From NCBI RefSeq assembly GCF_036311985.1, contig NZ_JAZDCJ010000017.1: 64,000 bases of DNA; one strand, 5' to 3'. How positions within the stretch are numbered: the stretch's first letter is position 1; each line of letters opens with the position of its first letter. The stretch comes from JAZDCJ01 sp036311985 (lineage in GTDB: Bacteria > Actinomycetota > Actinomycetes > Actinomycetales > Micrococcaceae). Below are positions 32,557 through 40,278 of the stretch, in pieces. Position numbers and translations under genes: made by a program. The notes below the pieces were generated by a model. It searched no databases. It saw only the letters and a list, made by a program, of their open reading frames with translations, and was not told the origin of the DNA.

Positions 32557-34665
32557 ATGCCAGAGACCACGCAGGCCCCGGCCTACTACTACGCCGACGG
32601 GGAGCGCGTGCCGCTCGTCCCGTCGTCGCACTTCGTCGCCGTCCGAGCGACGCCCGAGGAGGCCGAGTCGCTGGCCCAACGGTCCGCGGCCGCCTCCACC
32701 GATCCGCAGGAGCCCGTCCAGGTCCTCCGCGTTCCCGACCAGGACCTCGTGGTCTTCAAGGTCGACGGCGCGGCGACCGCGGCGACGGCTGCCCGTGCCG
32801 CGGGCGACGCCACCGGGCCGGACGTCTACGAGACGGCGGAGGACGACGGCGTGGACGCGCCGGCCGCCCTCGTCGACAACGGCGAGCTGATCGTCAAGAC
32901 CGCCCAGGAGACGGACGCCGCGCGCCTGCTCAAGAAGCACCACCTCGAGACCGTGCAGGCGGACTACCCGGAGCCCGGCGCGCTCCTGGTCCGCACCCTC
33001 CGCGAGCAGGACTCGGCCGTCGCCATCGCCAACGAGCTGCACGAGCTCGACGCCGTCGACTACGCCGTCCCGAACTTCGTGAGGCTCCAGCCGCGGCTCT
33101 CCGCCCCCGTCGACGAGCTCGAGGAGCTCGCCCGGCTCAACGGGGCGGTCCACGACGAGGCGGGACCCGCGTTCACGCCGAACGACCCGCTCCTGTCCGC
33201 CCAATGGGGGATCGCCAAGATCCGCTGCCCGGAGGCCTGGGACATCTCGCGCGGCAGCTCCGCCATCTCGGTCGCCGTCATCGACGAGGGCGGCAACGCC
33301 CACGAGGACTACGTCCTGGCTCCGGGATTCGACGCCCGCTTCAACGACAACGATCCGACGCCGAACCCGGCCGACGGACACGGCGTCGCCTGCGCGGGCA
33401 TCGCCGCCGCGACGGCCCACAACGGGCGCGGCGTCGCCGGCGTCGCACCGAACAGCCGCATCCGCCACATCCGCGTCGCCTACGGCATCGGCGGCGGCTT
33501 CTGGTCCACGACCGACGCCATCCTCGCCGCGGGCATCCGCCGCGCCGTGGACCTCGGCGCGGACGTGCTCAACAACTCCTGGGGCAGCGGCGCCAGCACG
33601 GTCGTCACCAACGCGTTCGTCTACGCCCAGACCACCGGGCGCGGGGGGCGGGGCGCCGTGATCGCCGCGGCCACGGGCAACGGCGACGTCCTCGGCGTCG
33701 GCTACCCGGCCCGCCTCTCCCCCGGCATCCGCGGCTTCATGGCCGTCGGGGCGAGCAACCAGTGGGACCAGCGCAAGAGCAAGACGAGCCTCGACGGCGA
33801 GAACTGGTGGGGCTCGAACTACGGCCCCGAGGTCGACGTCGTGGCACCGGGCGTGAAGATCCCGACCACCGACATCATGGGGGCCGGCGGCTACGGCGCC
33901 GGGAACTACATCAACACCTTCAACGGCACCTCGTCGGCGACCCCGCACGTGGCAGGGCTGATGGCGTTGATCCTCGCGGTGGATCCGGCGCTGCGCTCCT
34001 GGGAGGTCGAGGACATCATCAAGCTCACCGCCCGGGACCTCGGCACCGCCGGCCGGGACCAGCACTTCGGATTCGGCCGGATCGACGCCCGGGCGGCGCT
34101 CGAGGCGGCCTCGCGGATCTGGTCCTCGATCCAGGTGACGCCGGTGTTCCTCGGCTCCGGCCAGGAGGCCTACATCCGGGTCTCGATCAGGATGTTCAAC
34201 CCCGGCATCAACACCGTGCGGCTCAACGGCCTCACGTTCCGGTCCCACTCCACGACCGGCGCCGTGCTGGACCAGTTCACGTTCCAGGGCAACCCGGGAC
34301 CCGTGATGCTGGCGCGCAGCGGACACGACGCCCGCTTCACGAACCTGTTGTTCCGGGCCAACGGGACGCGGGCCAGCTGGTCCTACTCCTGGTCCGTGAA
34401 CTGGGGTTACACCTTCTGGCGGCCCGGGGCGCCGCTGTTCCCGCTCGGGGCGGCGGAACCCGGGACGGCCACCGGTGCCCTCGACGAATCGTCGGGGCAG
34501 CAGGAAACGGGCCAGACCCTCGAGGGCAGCGGCTCCGGCCGCGACGACTCCCTCGATCCGGGGCCGGAGGAGGGCGCCGTGGGGACGGCGCCCGCGGACG
34601 CGGCCCGGGGGGACCGCGTCACGGTCGACCGGGCCAACCGGGCGATCACGATCGTCGTGCGCTGA
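32557..34665 (+). CDS. Cytoplasmic S8 (subtilase) peptidase 2 of the sigma/CHAT locus
   Basis: This 702-residue subtilase has D243 in VIDEGGN (DEG rather than the usual DTG or DSG), H275 in DGHGVACAG, N375 in ATGNGD and S459 in NGTSSATPHVAG. An N-terminal domain of about 200 residues (MPETTQAPAYYYADGERVPL onward, two-part prodomain-like with ELDAVDYAVPNFVRLQP) precedes it. After the protease, residues about 520-620 form a beta-rich domain, and the tail is acidic and ends ANRAITIVVR. There is no signal peptide. GAGGAG lies 8 bases before the ATG. It is transcribed from its own copy of the shared promoter motif. Confidence 0.9.
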   Translation: MPETTQAPAYYYADGERVPLVPSSHFVAVRATPEEAESLAQRSAAASTDPQEPVQVLRVPDQDLVVFKVDGAATAATAARAAGDATGPDVYETAEDDGVDAPAALVDNGELIVKTAQETDAARLLKKHHLETVQADYPEPGALLVRTLREQDSAVAIANELHELDAVDYAVPNFVRLQPRLSAPVDELEELARLNGAVHDEAGPAFTPNDPLLSAQWGIAKIRCPEAWDISRGSSAISVAVIDEGGNAHEDYVLAPGFDARFNDNDPTPNPADGHGVACAGIAAATAHNGRGVAGVAPNSRIRHIRVAYGIGGGFWSTTDAILAAGIRRAVDLGADVLNNSWGSGASTVVTNAFVYAQTTGRGGRGAVIAAATGNGDVLGVGYPARLSPGIRGFMAVGASNQWDQRKSKTSLDGENWWGSNYGPEVDVVAPGVKIPTTDIMGAGGYGAGNYINTFNGTSSATPHVAGLMALILAVDPALRSWEVEDIIKLTARDLGTAGRDQHFGFGRIDARAALEAASRIWSSIQVTPVFLGSGQEAYIRVSIRMFNPGINTVRLNGLTFRSHSTTGAVLDQFTFQGNPGPVMLARSGHDARFTNLLFRANGTRASWSYSWSVNWGYTFWRPGAPLFPLGAAEPGTATGALDESSGQQETGQTLEGSGSGRDDSLDPGPEEGAVGTAPADAARGDRVTVDRANRAITIVVR

Positions 34666-34681
34666 GCGGCACGCCGATCCC

Positions 34682-34800
34682 GGCCCGGGGGGGGGGCCCC
34701 AACACCCACCCTTGGGGGGGGTGGGGTGGACGAGAGGGGCCCCCCCACCCCTGTTTGGGGGTGGTGCTGGCACCTCCACCCCGCGTTGGCTCCCGCGGCG
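34682..34800. repeat. G-run/C-run hairpin region after subtilase 2
   Basis: A run of ten G (34687-34696) is followed by alternating C-rich and G-rich blocks. CCACCCC (34745-34751) can pair with GGGGTGG (34758-34764) or with GGGGTGG at 34723-34729. The region may be a terminator array or form quadruplex-like structure. Long homopolymers also make sequence errors likely here. No coding frame is convincing. Confidence 0.45.
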
Positions 34801-34836
34801 GTCGACGCTCCGTCTCCGCGAACAGCGCTCGATAAA

Positions 34837-34877
34837 ACATGCAAAAAATCCCGCTAATACTTTGCATGTATATGCAA
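34837..34877. promoter_or_regulatory. Three-half-site operator in the fic promoter
   Basis: ACATGCAAA (34837-34845) and TTTGCATGT (34861-34869) form a perfect inverted repeat, and TTGCATGTATATGCAA (34862-34877) is a second, overlapping palindrome. The gap is A+T-rich in a G+C-rich window. Autoregulation by the Fic protein's C-terminal DNA-binding domain is a reasonable inference. Confidence 0.55.
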
Positions 34878-34895
34878 CAGTGCTACGTTCTGCGC

Positions 34896-36008
34896 ATGAC
34901 TTCCTGGCGCGCCGACTCCCCCTTCAACGACCTCCCTCCACTGCCTCCCCGCCGTGAGGTCGAGACCAGGCCGGTCCTCAAGCTCGCCATTGAAGCCCGG
35001 TCTTCGCTCGCCGCCCTCAACCAGGCCGTGTCCACCATGGCGAATCCCAGCGTGCTCATCAACGCCATTCCCCTGCTGGAGGCCCAGGCGAGTTCCGAAG
35101 TGGAGAACATCGTCACGACGAGCGACGACCTCTTCCGCCATGCCCAGGACGCCTCGTCCGCAGACCCGGCGACGCGCGAGGCCCTGCGCTACCGGACGGC
35201 CCTCATGGAAGGCTTCGCCCTGGTATCCCAGCGGGGCATCGTCACCACGAACACCGCCCGCGAGGTGTGCTCGATCATCAAGGGCCGCCGCATGGACCTC
35301 AGGACCGGACTGGGCACCTTCATCGGCGACCCGGTGACGCGCCGGGCCGCCTACACCCCACCGGAGGGCAGGGCCGTCATCGACGAGAAGCTCGGGTCCT
35401 GGGAGAAGTTCGTCAACGCGGATCACGAGCTCGATCCCCTGACGGCCATGGCGCTCGCCCACTACCAGTTCGAGGCCATCCACCCCTTCGACGACGGGAA
35501 CGGCCGCACCGGAAGGATCCTCAACGTCCTCATGCTCGTCGCCGCCGGCCTGCTGAGCCGGCCCGTGCTCTACCTGTCCCGCTACATCATCGGACACAAG
35601 GACGAGTACTACGCCTCGCTCCGCGCCGTCACGTCCGACGAGGCCTGGACCGATTGGGTGGAGTACGTGCTCGAGGGCGTCCGGCAGACCTCGTCGTCGA
35701 CCCTGCAGAAGGCCGCCCGCACCCACGTCCTGCAGTCCACCGTGAAGCAGCAGATCGGCCGGACGATCCCCAACGCCAACATCCGGCTCCTGGACGTCTT
35801 GTTCGAGCAGCCCTATTGCCGGATCGCCAATGTCATGGACGCCTGCGCAGTCTCGAGGCCCACGGCCACGAAGTGGTTGAAGTCGCTGGTCCAGCACGGG
35901 GTGCTCGAAGAGGTCCATGCCGGCCGGGAGCTTCTTTTCATCAACACCCGCTTTCTGGAACTGCTGACGCGGGACGCGGAGGACGGACCCGCTACCCCGC
36001 CTCGGTGA
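34896..36008 (+). CDS. Fic-family AMP-transferase with N-terminal inhibitory helix and C-terminal winged helix
   Basis: This 370-residue Fic protein carries the active-site loop HPFDDGNGRTGR starting at H196; the family usually transfers AMP to a target hydroxyl. The class II inhibitory motif (S/T)xxxE(N/G) is present as S66-SEV-E70-N71, so the enzyme is held inactive until activated. The C-terminal region (IANVMDACAVSRPTATKWLK onward) is a winged helix. I chose the ATG at 34896 because the palindromic operator ends just before it; an in-frame ATG at 34839 would lie inside the operator. The last 17 bases overlap the convergent opuCC gene. Confidence 0.88.
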   Translation: MTSWRADSPFNDLPPLPPRREVETRPVLKLAIEARSSLAALNQAVSTMANPSVLINAIPLLEAQASSEVENIVTTSDDLFRHAQDASSADPATREALRYRTALMEGFALVSQRGIVTTNTAREVCSIIKGRRMDLRTGLGTFIGDPVTRRAAYTPPEGRAVIDEKLGSWEKFVNADHELDPLTAMALAHYQFEAIHPFDDGNGRTGRILNVLMLVAAGLLSRPVLYLSRYIIGHKDEYYASLRAVTSDEAWTDWVEYVLEGVRQTSSSTLQKAARTHVLQSTVKQQIGRTIPNANIRLLDVLFEQPYCRIANVMDACAVSRPTATKWLKSLVQHGVLEEVHAGRELLFINTRFLELLTRDAEDGPATPPR

Positions 36009-37008
36009 CGAGCCCCTCCGAGACCATCCAGTCGAATGCCACGTCTGCGGGCTCCTCGCCGTTGACGTCCACGCGCAGGTTCAGCTGCCGCATCACCTCG
36101 TCGGTCAGCAGCGGCGAGACCTGCGCGAAGACCTCCTCGAGCTGCGGGTACTCGGCGAGGGTCTCGGCGTTGAACACGGGCGCCCCGTTGTAGGCGGGGA
36201 AGAACATCGCGTCGTCCTCGAGCACGGTCAGGTCCAGCGCGTCGATCCGGCCGTCGGTCGTGAAGACCTCGCCGAAGTTGCAGTCGCCGTTGTCCGTGGC
36301 CGTGTACACCGCGCCCGTGTCGTAGATGCCGACGTTCGCATCCGGCACGCCGTCCGCGGCGCCGCGCTCGAGCCCGTAGGCGGAGAGCATCGGGTTGAAG
36401 CCGTCGGGGCGGGAATTGAACTCCGGCTCGAGGCAGAACGTCCGCTCCTCGACCGGCAGCTCGGCGATCTGGGACATCGCGGAGATCCCGCCGAGCTCCT
36501 CGACGGCCTCGCTGCGCACGGCCATCGCGTAGGTGTTGTTCAGGGGGGCCGGCTCGCCCCAGACCAGCCCGTTGGCGGCGTCGGCGTCCCGGACGGCCTC
36601 GAACTGCTCGCGCTGGTCCGGGATGCCCTCCTCCTCGCCCATGTAGGTGATCCAGGCGGTGCCCGTGTACTCCCACGTGAAGTCGGCCTGCCCCGAGACC
36701 ATGAGCTCGCGCACGGGCTGGCTGCCCGGGACGTTGGTCAGGTCGGTGACCTCGAACCCTGCGGCCTGGGCCGCGATCACGGCGATCTTGCCGAGGACCA
36801 GCTGCTCGGTGAAGTTCTTGCTCGTCACGGTGATGGCGGCGCCCTCGGGCAGGCCCTCGACGGGGGCGATGCTGCCCGGCCCGGCCTGCGGGACGTAGGA
36901 CGCGGCGGGCTGGAGCCCGCATCCGGCGAGCAGGGCGCCGGCGGTCAGCGCCGCGGCGGCGGCCAGGGTACGACGCCGGAGGTGCTTCCGGCGCGGATTC
37001 TTCTGCAT
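35992..37008 (-). CDS. opuCC: Osmoprotectant ABC importer, substrate-binding lipoprotein
   Basis: This 338-residue lipoprotein has a twin-Arg-rich N-region and the lipobox LLAGCG, then the OpuAC/ProX-type start ITVTSKNFTEQLVLGKI. It should bind glycine betaine, choline or a related quaternary amine outside the membrane. The segment VSGQADFTWEYTGTAWITY is typical of this family. It is last in a four-gene operon, 2 bases after the permease stop. A GTACGACGCCGG match (36968-36979) falls in the signal-peptide codons. Confidence 0.9.
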   Translation of the reverse strand: MQKNPRRKHLRRRTLAAAAALTAGALLAGCGLQPAASYVPQAGPGSIAPVEGLPEGAAITVTSKNFTEQLVLGKIAVIAAQAAGFEVTDLTNVPGSQPVRELMVSGQADFTWEYTGTAWITYMGEEEGIPDQREQFEAVRDADAANGLVWGEPAPLNNTYAMAVRSEAVEELGGISAMSQIAELPVEERTFCLEPEFNSRPDGFNPMLSAYGLERGAADGVPDANVGIYDTGAVYTATDNGDCNFGEVFTTDGRIDALDLTVLEDDAMFFPAYNGAPVFNAETLAEYPQLEEVFAQVSPLLTDEVMRQLNLRVDVNGEEPADVAFDWMVSEGLVTEAG

Positions 37009-37010
37009 GT

Positions 37011-37787
37011 CTAGAGTCCCTTCGGGCGGGCGAGGTGCTCCACGAGCCGGCCCAGCCAGTCGACGACGAGCGCGAGCAGGGCCACGAGGACCGACCCCGC
37101 GACGAGGACCGTGGTCAGGCTCAGGTTCACGCCCGTGGTGATGAGGATGCCCAGGCCGCCGCCGTTGATGAACGTGGCGAGCGTGGCGGTGCCGACGAGC
37201 AGCACGAGGGCGGTGCGGATGCCGGAGAGCATCACGGGCACGGCGAGCGGCAGCTCGACCTTGAAGAGCACCGCGGAGGCGCTCATGCCCATGCCCCGGC
37301 CGGCCTCGACGAGCCGCGCGTCGACCTGGTTCAGGCCCACCATGGTGTTGCGCAGCACGGGCAGCACGGCGTAGGCGACGAGCGCGACGACGGCCGTCCA
37401 CGCGGTGAAGCCGAGCCACATCGCGAGCAGCACGATCAGGCCGATGGCCGGGGCGGCCTGGCCCCAGTTCGCCACGGCCATGATGGGCCCGGCGTAGCGG
37501 CGCATGCGTCCGCGCGTCAGCAGGATGCCGAGCGGGATGGCGATGAGCAGGACGATCAGCGCGGAGGCGGCCGTGAGCTGCAGGTGCTCGACCGTGTAGC
37601 CCCAGAGGGCCGACGGTGCCAGGGTGGTGCGCTCGGTCTCCGTGAGGTCCGCGGTCAGCAGCCAGGCCACGACGACGGCGAAGGCGAGGCCGATCCCGCC
37701 GATCTGCCACCACAGCGCCTTCCACGTCGCGAGGCCGGCGTCGACCTCCCGGGGCCCGCCGGCGGCGGGGACGGCGGCGGCGCTCAT
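37011..37787 (-). CDS. Osmoprotectant ABC importer, permease subunit
   Basis: This 258-residue protein has about six membrane helices and the ABC-importer coupling segment VEAGRGMGMSASAVLFKVEL. The family motif IALVAYAVLPVLRNTMVGL-like is clear. It pairs with the second permease at 39108. The ATG at 37787 overlaps the ATPase stop as ATGA. Confidence 0.88.
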   Translation of the reverse strand: MSAAAVPAAGGPREVDAGLATWKALWWQIGGIGLAFAVVVAWLLTADLTETERTTLAPSALWGYTVEHLQLTAASALIVLLIAIPLGILLTRGRMRRYAGPIMAVANWGQAAPAIGLIVLLAMWLGFTAWTAVVALVAYAVLPVLRNTMVGLNQVDARLVEAGRGMGMSASAVLFKVELPLAVPVMLSGIRTALVLLVGTATLATFINGGGLGILITTGVNLSLTTVLVAGSVLVALLALVVDWLGRLVEHLARPKGL

Positions 37788-39115
37788 CGCCCGCCTCCCT
37801 CCCCCGGGCCGTCCCCGGGCGTCGTGGGGGCCGGGCCGGAAGCGGCAGGCGGGGCCCCGTCGTCGTTCCCCGCCGCGGCGACCGCGGAGGCCGCCGCCGT
37901 CGTCGGAAGGGCGCCGCTGTTCAGGCCCACCGGGGAATCCGAGTCCTCGAGGGCGGCCTCCTGCGCGGCCCGGATCGAGTCCATGACCGTATCCACGGTG
38001 ACGAGACCGCGGAAGACGTCGCGGCGGCCCGTGACCAGGGCCGCGCTCGCGCTGCCGACCAGCATCGCGTCGAGCGCGTCGTTGAGCGTGGAGCGGTCCG
38101 AGACGAGCGGGAGGTTCGGGTCCACATGCTCCGTGACGACCTGCATGCGGCTCAGCTGACGGCGCGAGAGCCACTGGATGGGGCGGTCGCGCCGGTCCAG
38201 GACCACCGCGTTCTTGTGCCCGGCGCCCTGCAGGCGGGAGAGGACGTCGCTCGCGAGGTCACCCGGGGACGCCGTGACGGCCTCCGCCAGCTCGACGTCG
38301 TCGACGCGCGCCAGGGTGAGCTGCTTGAGGCCGGCGCCGGAGCCGATGAAGTTCTCCACGAACTCGTTGGCCGGGTTCGCGAGGATGCGGTCCGGAGAGT
38401 CGTACTGGACCAGCTGCGCGCCCTCGTCGAACACCGCGATCCAGTCGCCGAGCTTCACGGCCTCGTCGAAGTCGTGGGTCACGCACACGATCGTCTTCTG
38501 CAGCTCCGACTGGATGTTGATCAGCTCGTCCTGCAGGCGCTGGCGCGTGATCGGGTCCACCGCGCCGAAGGGCTCGTCCATGAGCAGGACGGGCGGATCG
38601 GCGGCGAGCGCACGGGCCACGCCGACGCGCTGCTGCTGCCCTCCGGAGAGCTCCTTGGGGAAGCGGTCGCGGTAGGTGTCCGGGTCGAGGGAGACCAGCT
38701 CGAGCAGCTCGTCGACCCGGGCCGCGATCCGCGCCTTGTCCCAGCCGAGCATCTTGGGCACCAGGCCGATGTTCGTCGCGACGCTCATGTGCGGGAAGAG
38801 CCCGCCCGCCTGGATGACGTAGCCGATCTGGCGGCGCAGCTTGTCCCCGTCCATGCCGGTGACGTCCTCGCCGTTGATGACGATGCTTCCGCTGCTGGGC
38901 TCGATGAGCCGGTTGATCATCTTCAGCGTGGTGGTCTTGCCGCAGCCGGACGGGCCGACGAACATCACGACGCTGCCCGCCGGGATCTCCAGTGTCAGGC
39001 CGCCCACGGCGGGCTTGACCTGCCCGGGGTACTGCTTGGTGACCTCCTGCAGGAGGATCGAGGCGCCGGTGACGCCCTCGGGACGATGGGTCTGGGTGGT
39101 TTGGGTGTCAGACAC
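37784..39115 (-). CDS. opuCA: Osmoprotectant ABC importer, ATPase subunit with CBS domains
   Basis: This 443-residue ATPase has Walker A GPSGCGKTT (about 54-62), signature ELSGGQQQRVGVARAL, Walker B VLLMDEPFGAVD and a C-terminal pair of CBS domains (about 270-400) that sense ionic strength in OpuA/OpuC systems. The final 45 residues are a low-complexity tail (AGNDDGAPPAASGPAP onward) coded by degenerate family 1 repeat sequence. Start is GTG at 39115, overlapping the preceding permease by 8 bases. Confidence 0.92.
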   Translation of the reverse strand: MSDTQTTQTHRPEGVTGASILLQEVTKQYPGQVKPAVGGLTLEIPAGSVVMFVGPSGCGKTTTLKMINRLIEPSSGSIVINGEDVTGMDGDKLRRQIGYVIQAGGLFPHMSVATNIGLVPKMLGWDKARIAARVDELLELVSLDPDTYRDRFPKELSGGQQQRVGVARALAADPPVLLMDEPFGAVDPITRQRLQDELINIQSELQKTIVCVTHDFDEAVKLGDWIAVFDEGAQLVQYDSPDRILANPANEFVENFIGSGAGLKQLTLARVDDVELAEAVTASPGDLASDVLSRLQGAGHKNAVVLDRRDRPIQWLSRRQLSRMQVVTEHVDPNLPLVSDRSTLNDALDAMLVGSASAALVTGRRDVFRGLVTVDTVMDSIRAAQEAALEDSDSPVGLNSGALPTTAAASAVAAAGNDDGAPPAASGPAPTTPGDGPGEGGGR

Positions 39116-39749
39116 GGATACCTCGCGGGGTGGTCAGCCGGCCGAGGCCGGCGAGGAGAAGGTCGAGCAGGAAGGCCAGGATGATCACGCCGACGACGCC
39201 GACGAGGACCGATTCGAACGCGTTGGCGCCGCCGAGGCGGGACAGGCCGGAGAAGATGAAGCCGCCGAGACCGGGGCCGAGCGCGTAGGCCGCGACGGCG
39301 GCGACTCCCATGACCATCTGCGCGGACACGCGCACGCCGGCCAGGATCACGGGCCAGGCCATGGGGATCTCAACGGTGGCCAGGGTGCGCATCCGGCTCA
39401 TGCCGATGCCGCGCGCCGATTCGACGATGCTCGGGGGGATGCCGTTCAGGCCGACGACGGCGTTGCGCAGGATCGGCAGGGCGGCGAAGAAGGCCACCAC
39501 GATCACCGCCGGCGGGACGCCGAAACCGAACGGGGCGATCAAGAGGCCGATCATCGCGAACGACGGGATCGTCAGGCCGATCGCGGAGACGCTGTTGGCC
39601 GCGCTGCTGGCGGCCTTGCTGCGGTAGACGAGCGCGGCGATGACGACGGCGATCACCGTCGCCAGCACAAGGCACTGGACCACCAGGCTCAAGTGCTGCC
39701 ACGAGGCAAACAGTATTTGGCGAGACCTCTCGCCCACGAATTCCCACAC
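39108..39749 (-). CDS. Osmoprotectant ABC importer, second permease subunit
   Basis: This 213-residue permease has five to six hydrophobic segments and the EAA-like loop VESARGIGMSRMRTLATVEI. It is the first gene of the permease-ATPase-permease-lipoprotein operon. The GTG at 39749 has AGAAGG about 8 bases upstream. In the leader, CCGGTCAAACCGGTCA (about 39856-39871) is a direct repeat that could be an operator. Confidence 0.85.
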   Translation of the reverse strand: MWEFVGERSRQILFASWQHLSLVVQCLVLATVIAVVIAALVYRSKAASSAANSVSAIGLTIPSFAMIGLLIAPFGFGVPPAVIVVAFFAALPILRNAVVGLNGIPPSIVESARGIGMSRMRTLATVEIPMAWPVILAGVRVSAQMVMGVAAVAAYALGPGLGGFIFSGLSRLGGANAFESVLVGVVGVIILAFLLDLLLAGLGRLTTPRGIRV

Positions 39750-39900
39750 GTTTTGACCTTCTTCACCCTGGTTGCGTAGTTCCCGACAGGGCTTTCCAGG
39801 TCCTCGTCAGGGGTTTCCACCCTAGACACAGGGTTCGACGCGCCGGGCGCTCATCCGGTCAAACCGGTCAGACCGTGACCCTTTCGTGACATCCCGGCCC

Positions 39901-40028
39901 GCCCATCCCGTGCCCAGTTCACGTCATCTGGGCGAGACCGCGGGCCGTTGCCGAGACCATGGGGTCTACCCCGTGAACTGAGCTCCAGACCGCAGTCTCG
40001 CCGACTTCACGGGATCTGGGCGCACCGC
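39901..40028. repeat. TTCACG repeat (family 3), copy 1
   Basis: This 128-bp unit starts GCCCATCCCGTGCCCAG and contains three TTCACG sites, in CAGTTCACGTCA, CCCGTGAACTGAG (inverted) and GACTTCACGGGA. It differs from copy 2 at about three positions. CCCAG and CTGGG flank the first site as a short inverted repeat. Confidence 0.8.
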
Positions 40029-40145
40029 GCGGGACCAGTCAGAGGCGAGACGGCTCACGTGGGCATGGCGCCGACCCGCGGCGTGAACCGGCCATCCAGA
40101 TCAGGACGGGACGGCGCAGGCAGGGCCGAATGCTGTCCGCGGCGT

Positions 40146-40273
40146 GCCCATCCCGTGCCCAGTTCACGTCATCTGGGCGAGACCGCGGGCCGTTGCCGAG
40201 TTCATGGGGTCTACCCCGTGAACTGAGCTCCAGACCGCAGTCTCGCCGACTTCACGGGATCCGGGCGCACCGC
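40146..40273. repeat. TTCACG repeat (family 3), copy 2
   Basis: It repeats the 128 bp at 39901 almost exactly, in direct orientation, separated by 117 bp. It ends 5 bases before the stop codon of the M20 amidase. Differences are two adjacent bases before CATGGGG and one in the last GGATCYGGG. Confidence 0.8.
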
Positions 40274-40278
40274 ACGGC

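Larger units (their letters stand above)
39750..40278. other. Gene-free region of 529 bases
   Basis: The first 150 bases are the leader and promoter of the OpuC operon. The rest holds two copies of the 128-bp TTCACG-rich repeat (see separate entries) and a 117-base spacer with two more degenerate TTCACG-like sites. I see no convincing gene. Confidence 0.6.

Noticed and set aside
26975..34665. Type III-E CRISPR/Craspase assignment for the CHAT locus
   Set aside because: No Cas7-11, Csx30, Csx31 or repeat array is present. Only the TPR-CHAT plus sigma theme is shared.
34680..34800. Short Pro/Gly-rich open frames across the G-run/C-run block
   Set aside because: They come from homopolymer runs, have no ribosome binding site and occur on both strands.
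34896..36008. Fic gene as toxin of a two-gene toxin-antitoxin module
   Set aside because: There is no small antitoxin gene next to it. The inhibitory helix is within the protein itself.
39901..40273. CRISPR-like direct repeats
   Set aside because: There are only two 128-bp copies with one spacer, internal inverted sites and no cas gene nearby. A dispersed repeat fits better.
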